This document shows positions 11,938 through 15,044 of a stretch of DNA of 15,044 bases, one piece after another (the stretch's first letter is position 1; the number at the start of each line of letters is the position of its first letter). Location: contig JAKEGQ010000201.1 in NCBI GenBank assembly GCA_022615475.1, positions 1 to 15,044 on the forward strand, in the 5' to 3' direction. This DNA comes from Candidatus Methylomirabilota bacterium. GTDB lineage: Bacteria; Methylomirabilota; Methylomirabilia; Methylomirabilales; CSP1-5. The translations under genes and the position numbers were made by a program. Below the pieces are notes generated by a model that was not told the DNA's origin, did not search any database, and saw only the letters and a list, made by a program, of their open reading frames with translations.

Positions 11938-12761
11938 TATTTGCGCCGAGCGACGATCTCGCGGTCAGACCGCTTCCCCTTCTTCCGCGTCTTGTACCCC
12001 TTGGTCGGTTTGCCCCAGGGAGTGCACGGATGTCGTCCTCCCGAACTCTTCCCCTCACCACCCCCCAGCGGATGATCGTGGGGGTTCATGGCCACCCCCC
12101 GGACCGATGGCCGGATCCCGAGCCAGCGGGAGCGGCCCGCCTTTCCCACCGAGATATTTTCGTGCTCGATATTTCCCACCTGGCCGAGGGTCGCCATGCA
12201 ATCGACGTCGACCTTCCGCACCTCTCCCGACGGAAGCTTGAGCAGGGCGCGATCGCCCTCCTTGGCCACCAGTTGAGCCGAGGCCCCAGCGCTCCGACAG
12301 AGCTGTGCCCCCTTGCCCTTCCAGAGCTCGATGTTGTGGATCACCGACCCCACAGGGATCTGCCTGAGGGGAAGGGCATTGCCCGGGTTGAGCTCCGCCT
12401 GGGGGCCCGACATGATCTCCGCCCCGACCTGGAGTCCCTCGGGGGAGAGGATGTACCGCTTCTCCCCATCGGCGTAGCGGAGCAGCGCGATCCGTGCCGA
12501 TCGGTTCGGATCGTACTCGATGCTCACGACGGTCGCCGGCACGCCCGCCTTCTCCCGCTTGAAGTCTACGAGCCGGTACCTTCGCTTGTGTCCGCCCCCC
12601 TTGTGACGGGTCGTGATCCGCCCCTGGGCGTTCCGCCCGCCCGTCTTCCGGAGGGGAGCCAACAGTCCCTTGGGAGCTCGCGTCTCGCTGAGCCCCTCAA
12701 AGGTGGATACCGACTGGAAGCGACGACCCGGTGACGTCGGCTTGTAATTCTTGATTCCCAT
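11937..12761 (-). CDS. rplB: 50S ribosomal protein L2
   Basis: L2 is one of the largest 50S proteins, needed for subunit joining and close to the peptidyl-transferase centre. The 274-aa product starts MGIKNYKPTSPGRRFQSV, has GRNAQGRITTRHKGGGHKRRYRLVDF at about 42-67, the OB-like and SH3-like barrels, and GKAGRSRWLGIRPSVRGVAMNP at about 204-225. The conserved loop reads HDHPLGGGEG, whereas most bacteria have VDHPHGGGEG. The histidine corresponding to E. coli His229 (in DHP) is kept, but the second histidine of the loop is Leu. The end is TRKKGKRSDREIVARRK. The start is ATG with only a weak purine-rich site upstream. The 108-bp gap from rplW holds heptad element E. Confidence 0.98.
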   Translation of the reverse strand: MGIKNYKPTSPGRRFQSVSTFEGLSETRAPKGLLAPLRKTGGRNAQGRITTRHKGGGHKRRYRLVDFKREKAGVPATVVSIEYDPNRSARIALLRYADGEKRYILSPEGLQVGAEIMSGPQAELNPGNALPLRQIPVGSVIHNIELWKGKGAQLCRSAGASAQLVAKEGDRALLKLPSGEVRKVDVDCMATLGQVGNIEHENISVGKAGRSRWLGIRPSVRGVAMNPHDHPLGGGEGKSSGGRHPCTPWGKPTKGYKTRKKGKRSDREIVARRK

Positions 12762-12793
12762 CTCTTTCGCTCGATCGCTCCGCGCTTTGAGCG

Positions 12794-12866
12794 GCTGGGA
12801 AGCCAGAAGGCCGGAACGCTTGGAAGCCTCTCTGCTCCTTGCGTCCTACCGTCCTAGCTTTCCAGC
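12794..12866. repeat. heptad inverted repeat E (rplW-rplB gap)
   Basis: Left units GCTGGGA, AGCCAGA, AGGCCGG, AACGCTT and GGAAGCC run from 12794 to 12828. The right side, read on the opposite strand, gives GCTGGAA, AGCTAGG, ACGGTAG, GACGCAA and GGAGCAG, an ungapped match in 7-bp register. Positions 12794-12824 and 12836-12866 are complementary at 21 of 31, with two more that would be G-U in the transcript. Periodicity is degenerate, and it is the weakest of the six by tandem identity. The gap otherwise holds only the leader of rplB. Confidence 0.65.
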
Positions 12867-12869
12867 GGC

Positions 12870-13157
12870 CTAGGCGCCTTCAAAGAACTCGATGCTGTGT
12901 CCCTCTTTCAGGGTGACAATGGCCTTCTTCCAATCGGGCGTACGCCCCGCAAAACGGCCCAGGCGCTTTACCCTCCCTCGCATGGCCACGGTGTGGACGG
13001 CCGCGACCTTCACGTTGAAGAGGACCTCCACCGCCTTCTTCACCTCTATCTTGTTCGCCCGCCGATCTACCTCAAAGCAATACTTGTTCTGCTCCTTCAG
13101 TGCCGTTCCCTTCTCGGTGACGGCGGGGCGGCGGATGACCTCATGCGGTTCCCTCAT
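12870..13157 (-). CDS. rplW: 50S ribosomal protein L23
   Basis: L23 is at the tunnel exit and docks trigger factor and SRP. The 95-aa product shows VIRRPAVTEKGTALKEQNKYCFEVD at about 7-31, KIEVKKAVEVLFNVKVAAVHTV at about 36-57, and the C-terminal PDWKKAIVTLKEGHSIEFFEG. It is the normal bacterial length and has the basic RNA-threading loop (RGRVKRLGRFAG) between the last strands. The ATG overlaps the rplD stop in ATGA (13154-13157), so the two are probably coupled. The downstream gap to rplB is unusually long for this junction (108 bp) and contains heptad element E. Confidence 0.98.
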   Translation of the reverse strand: MREPHEVIRRPAVTEKGTALKEQNKYCFEVDRRANKIEVKKAVEVLFNVKVAAVHTVAMRGRVKRLGRFAGRTPDWKKAIVTLKEGHSIEFFEGA

Positions 13158-13783
13158 GGCGTGAGCGCCTCCTCGACCTTCACAAGTGCCTCCCGGGTAA
13201 ACAGGATGGCATCAGCACCAAGCACATCCGAGACGTTCACGCCCCACGCAGGGAGGATCTTCACCCCCGAGAGGTTCCGGGCAGATTTCTCCACCGCCTC
13301 CTCCCTTTGCGGTGTCACCACCAAGACCTTGCCGGTCAGGCCCAAACCTCGTAGGAGTCCCTGGAAGCTCTTCGTGCTCGGGCGATCCATGCTCAAGTCT
13401 TCCAAGACCTGGACCTCTCGGGCCGCGACCTTGGCAGAGAGAGCGCCGCGGAGGGCTTCCCGGCGCACGATCCGGGGCAAGTCGAAACTCCAATCCTTCG
13501 GCTTCGGACCGTGAATGATCCCCCCGTGCCGCCAGAGCGGTGAGCGGTTGCTCCCGGCGCGCGCCCGGCCCGTGCCCTTCTGGCGCCACGGCTTCTTCCC
13601 ACCGCCTGAGACCTCAGAACGCCCTTTGGTCGAGGCGGTGCCTCGTCGCTGTCTCGCCCGCTGCCAGCGGACGGCCTCGTGGAGCAGGTGTCCCCTCACC
13701 GGCGCCGCAAAAACGGCGGGTGACAGGGTCACCTCATCCACCTTCTCATTCTGGGCGTTCACGACATCGAGGGTCCGAGACAT
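13154..13783 (-). CDS. rplD: 50S ribosomal protein L4
   Basis: L4 lines the exit-tunnel constriction and in E. coli represses its own S10 operon. The 209-aa product starts MSRTLDVVNAQNEKVDEVTL, and its tunnel loop region reads RQRRGTASTKGRSEVSGGGKKPWRQKGTGRARAGSNRSPLWRHGG at about 43-87, an excellent family match, followed by HGPKPKDWSFDLPRIVRREALRGALSAKV. ATG at 13781-13783 is the family start; the frame extends 37 codons upstream into rplC but that part is unlike L4. It follows rplC by 19 bp and overlaps rplW by 4 bp. Autoregulation cannot be assessed because the operon leader is not clear here. Confidence 0.98.
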   Translation of the reverse strand: MSRTLDVVNAQNEKVDEVTLSPAVFAAPVRGHLLHEAVRWQRARQRRGTASTKGRSEVSGGGKKPWRQKGTGRARAGSNRSPLWRHGGIIHGPKPKDWSFDLPRIVRREALRGALSAKVAAREVQVLEDLSMDRPSTKSFQGLLRGLGLTGKVLVVTPQREEAVEKSARNLSGVKILPAWGVNVSDVLGADAILFTREALVKVEEALTP

Positions 13784-13802
13784 TGCGCCTCCCGCTCGGC
13801 TC

Positions 13803-14492
13803 TCATTCCTGCTTCGCTTTCTTTGCGTCAGAAACTTTGCCCTGGCTTTCAACACCGGTGCCTTTGCCCGTCTTCCGCACGGCGACGAGTCCACCCTGAG
13901 GCCCGGGGACCGCCCCCCGAATCAGCAGGAGGTTTCGACCGGGATCGCTCCGCACGACTCGGAGTCCCCGAATCGTCACCTGTGCCCCTCCCATTCGTCC
14001 GGGCATATGGTGTCCCTTGAAAACCCGGGAGGGAAAGGAGGAGGCGCCGATCGATCCCGGGGCGCGGTAGAACATCGACCCGTGGGTCTTGGCGCCACCG
14101 CGATAGCCCCAGCGTTTCACTCCTCCCTGAAATCCCCGCCCCTTTGATGTTCCGGTGACCACCACCTCCTCGCCGTCGGCAAAGAGGCTCACCGTCAGGG
14201 TTTGGCCTACTCCGTACTCAGCCGCTGAATGAAGCCGCATCTCCTCCAGATGCCGCATGGGGGGAACCTTTGCCTTGGCGAAGTGCCCGGCAAGCGGCTT
14301 GGAGACGTGTTTCGGCTTCTCCGAAAGGTAGGCCACCTGGATCGCTTCGTAGCCGTCTGTGGCCACCGTCTTTTTTTGCACGATGATACACGGGCCGGCC
14401 TCTACCACCGTGACGGGAATCACCCGGCCCTCCCCATCGAAGACCTGGGTCATCCCTACCTTTCGACCGAGAAGCCCGATTCCCATCCGCAT
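13803..14492 (-). CDS. rplC: 50S ribosomal protein L3
   Basis: L3 initiates 50S assembly and sends a loop toward the peptidyl-transferase centre. The 229-aa product starts MRMGIGLLGRKVGMTQVFDGEG, has VVTGTSKGRGFQGGVKRWGYRGG at about 111-133 and the loop GSIGASSFPSRVFKGHHMPGRMGG at about 146-169. At the place of the E. coli Gln150 that PrmB methylates, residue 166 is Arg. The C-terminus is a Lys-rich extension. Two ATGs (14490-14492 and 14484-14486) are possible; the first is used here. No good Shine-Dalgarno sequence precedes either, because heptad element F starts 7 bases upstream. It follows rpsJ by 85 bp and precedes rplD by 19 bp. Confidence 0.97.
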   Translation of the reverse strand: MRMGIGLLGRKVGMTQVFDGEGRVIPVTVVEAGPCIIVQKKTVATDGYEAIQVAYLSEKPKHVSKPLAGHFAKAKVPPMRHLEEMRLHSAAEYGVGQTLTVSLFADGEEVVVTGTSKGRGFQGGVKRWGYRGGAKTHGSMFYRAPGSIGASSFPSRVFKGHHMPGRMGGAQVTIRGLRVVRSDPGRNLLLIRGAVPGPQGGLVAVRKTGKGTGVESQGKVSDAKKAKQE

Positions 14493-14499
14493 CGTCAGT

Positions 14500-14576
14500 G
14501 TCCGATGTCCGATGTCCGATGTCCTAAGTCAGGGGGTCCTCTTTCGACCTCGGACTTCGGACCACGGAGGTCGGAC
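14500..14576. repeat. heptad inverted repeat F (rpsJ-rplC gap)
   Basis: Left array: GTCCGAT three times at 14500-14520, perfectly tandem, then GTCCTAA and GTCAGGG. Right array: CTCGGAC, TTCGGAC, CACGGAG and GTCGGAC at 14549-14576, the same unit inverted. Positions 14500-14527 and 14549-14576 are complementary at 21 of 28, with mismatches falling mainly at unit boundaries. The array reaches within 7 bases of the rplC ATG, so the rplC initiation region would lie at the foot of the stem. No U-tract follows. Confidence 0.88.
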
Positions 14577-14577
14577 G

Positions 14578-14886
14578 CTAGAGTTTGATTTCAACATCCA
14601 CGCCGGCGGGTAGATCGAGCCGCATCAATGCGTCGACGGTCTGGGGTGTCGGCCGCAGAATGTCCAGCAGGCGAACATGAATGCGAATCTCGAACTGCTC
14701 CCGGGATTTCTTATCCACATGGGGCGAGCGCAGCACGGTATACCGGCTGATCTTCGATGGCAGGGGAATCGGTCCCGAGACTCCGGCCCCTGTCCGCTCG
14801 GCCGTGCTCACGATCTCCTTGGCGGACTGATCCAGAATCCGATGGTCGTACGCCTTCAGCCGTATCCGAATCCGCTGCGCGTCCAT
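14578..14886 (-). CDS. rpsJ: 30S ribosomal protein S10
   Basis: S10 is a 30S head protein that also acts as NusE with NusB and NusG in antitermination and transcription-translation coupling. The 102-aa product starts MDAQRIRIRLKAYDHRILDQS, continues with TGAGVSGPIPLPSKISRYTVL at about 32-52, and has the hallmark RSPHVDKKSREQFEIRIHVRLLDI at about 53-76. The C-terminal part, TVDALMRLDLPAGVDVEIKL, is typical. The start is ATG with AAGGA very close upstream. It follows tuf by 56 bp, so this S10 operon is attached to the end of a str-type operon. The 85-bp gap downstream holds heptad element F. Confidence 0.98.
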   Translation of the reverse strand: MDAQRIRIRLKAYDHRILDQSAKEIVSTAERTGAGVSGPIPLPSKISRYTVLRSPHVDKKSREQFEIRIHVRLLDILRPTPQTVDALMRLDLPAGVDVEIKL

Positions 14887-14942
14887 GTCCTTCTCTTCTA
14901 CACCACGATCTCACGACGCCGCCCACAGGCTGGCGCCGCTGC

Positions 14943-15044
14943 CTACGTAATGATCTCGCTCACCACCCCGGCGCCCACGGTCTTGCCCCCCTCCCGGATG
15001 GCGAAGCGGAGCTCCTTCTCGAGCGCGATGGGCTGGATGAGCTC
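14943..15044 (-). CDS. tuf: elongation factor Tu, C-terminal end (cut by window edge)
   Basis: EF-Tu delivers aminoacyl-tRNA to the ribosome as a GTP complex. Only the last 33 codons and the TAG stop are in the window. They read ELIQPIALEKELRFAIREGG followed by KTVGAGVVSEIIT, which is the highly conserved end of domain III. The GTPase domain lies outside. Its place directly upstream of rpsJ, with a 56-bp gap in which I see no promoter or terminator, is the common bacterial arrangement rpsL-rpsG-fusA-tuf-rpsJ. Whether a second tuf copy exists in this genome cannot be known from here. Confidence 0.96.
   Translation of the reverse strand, partial: ELIQPIALEKELRFAIREGGKTVGAGVVSEIIT

Noticed and set aside
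13784..13894. N-terminal extension of L4 (and similar upstream openings of S3, Adk, L15 and L6)
   Set aside because: The extra residues lie in the preceding gene, show no similarity to the families, and family-typical starts with binding sites exist downstream.
14500..14520. Tandem repeats as a CRISPR array
   Set aside because: Units are 7 bp, contiguous and without spacers.
1997..14576. Heptad inverted repeats as rho-independent terminators
   Set aside because: None of the stems is followed by a U-tract on the transcribed strand, and termination six times inside an essential operon is implausible.
14887..14942. Promoter or leader for the S10 operon in the tuf-rpsJ gap
   Set aside because: The gap is only 56 bp, and I see no -10/-35 pair, terminator or clear dyad.

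Overview
The window is an uninterrupted bacterial ribosomal-protein supercluster, with every gene on the minus strand, so transcription runs from high to low coordinates. In that order the genes are: tuf (last 33 codons only), rpsJ (S10), rplC (L3), rplD (L4), rplW (L23), rplB (L2), rpsS (S19), rplV (L22), rpsC (S3), rplP (L16), rpmC (L29), rpsQ (S17), rplN (L14), rplX (L24), rplE (L5), rpsN (S14), rpsH (S8), rplF (L6), rplR (L18), rpsE (S5), rplO (L15), secY, adk, map, infA, rpmJ (L36), rpsM (S13), rpsK (S11), rpsD (S4) and rpoA (first 165 codons only). This is the S10, spc and alpha operons joined end to end, the usual bacterial order. rpmD (L30) is missing from its normal place between rpsE and rplO.

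The sequence is GC-rich and plainly bacterial: it encodes bacterial SecY, IF-1 and RpoA, and the gene order is eubacterial. Protein style and repeat style suggest a phylum such as NC10/Methylomirabilota or a neighbour (Rokubacteria, Nitrospirota, former Deltaproteobacteria), but that placement is a guess from memory. S4, S14, L36, L24 and adenylate kinase all keep complete cysteine zinc-binding sets, so this segment of the translation apparatus is the zinc-dependent (C+) version throughout.

Together the genes make most of the small- and large-subunit proteins around the decoding, exit-tunnel and peptidyl-transferase regions. They also make the membrane translocon subunit SecY, nucleotide supply (Adk), nascent-chain processing (Map), initiation factor IF-1 and the RNA polymerase alpha subunit. 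Many junctions are tight: four ATGA overlaps, one TAA directly followed by GTG, and one 1-bp gap. This implies translational coupling. Several starts are not ATG: GTG for rpsQ, rpsN, rpsE and rplO, TTG for rpmJ, and no conventional ATG/GTG at the expected N-terminus of map.

The unexpected content lies in the long intergenic gaps. Eight gaps are 80-110 bp, whereas the other gaps are 0-56 bp. Six of the eight hold the same kind of object: a tandem array of degenerate 7-bp units facing a second 7-bp array in inverted orientation, so the transcript can fold into a long imperfect hairpin. The heptad sequence differs from gap to gap but the architecture is shared, and most leave the downstream ribosome binding site free. 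The other two long gaps carry different dyads. These heptad fold-back elements are the best candidate for something undescribed here. No tRNA, rRNA, CRISPR, insertion sequence, convincing promoter or rho-independent terminator was found.
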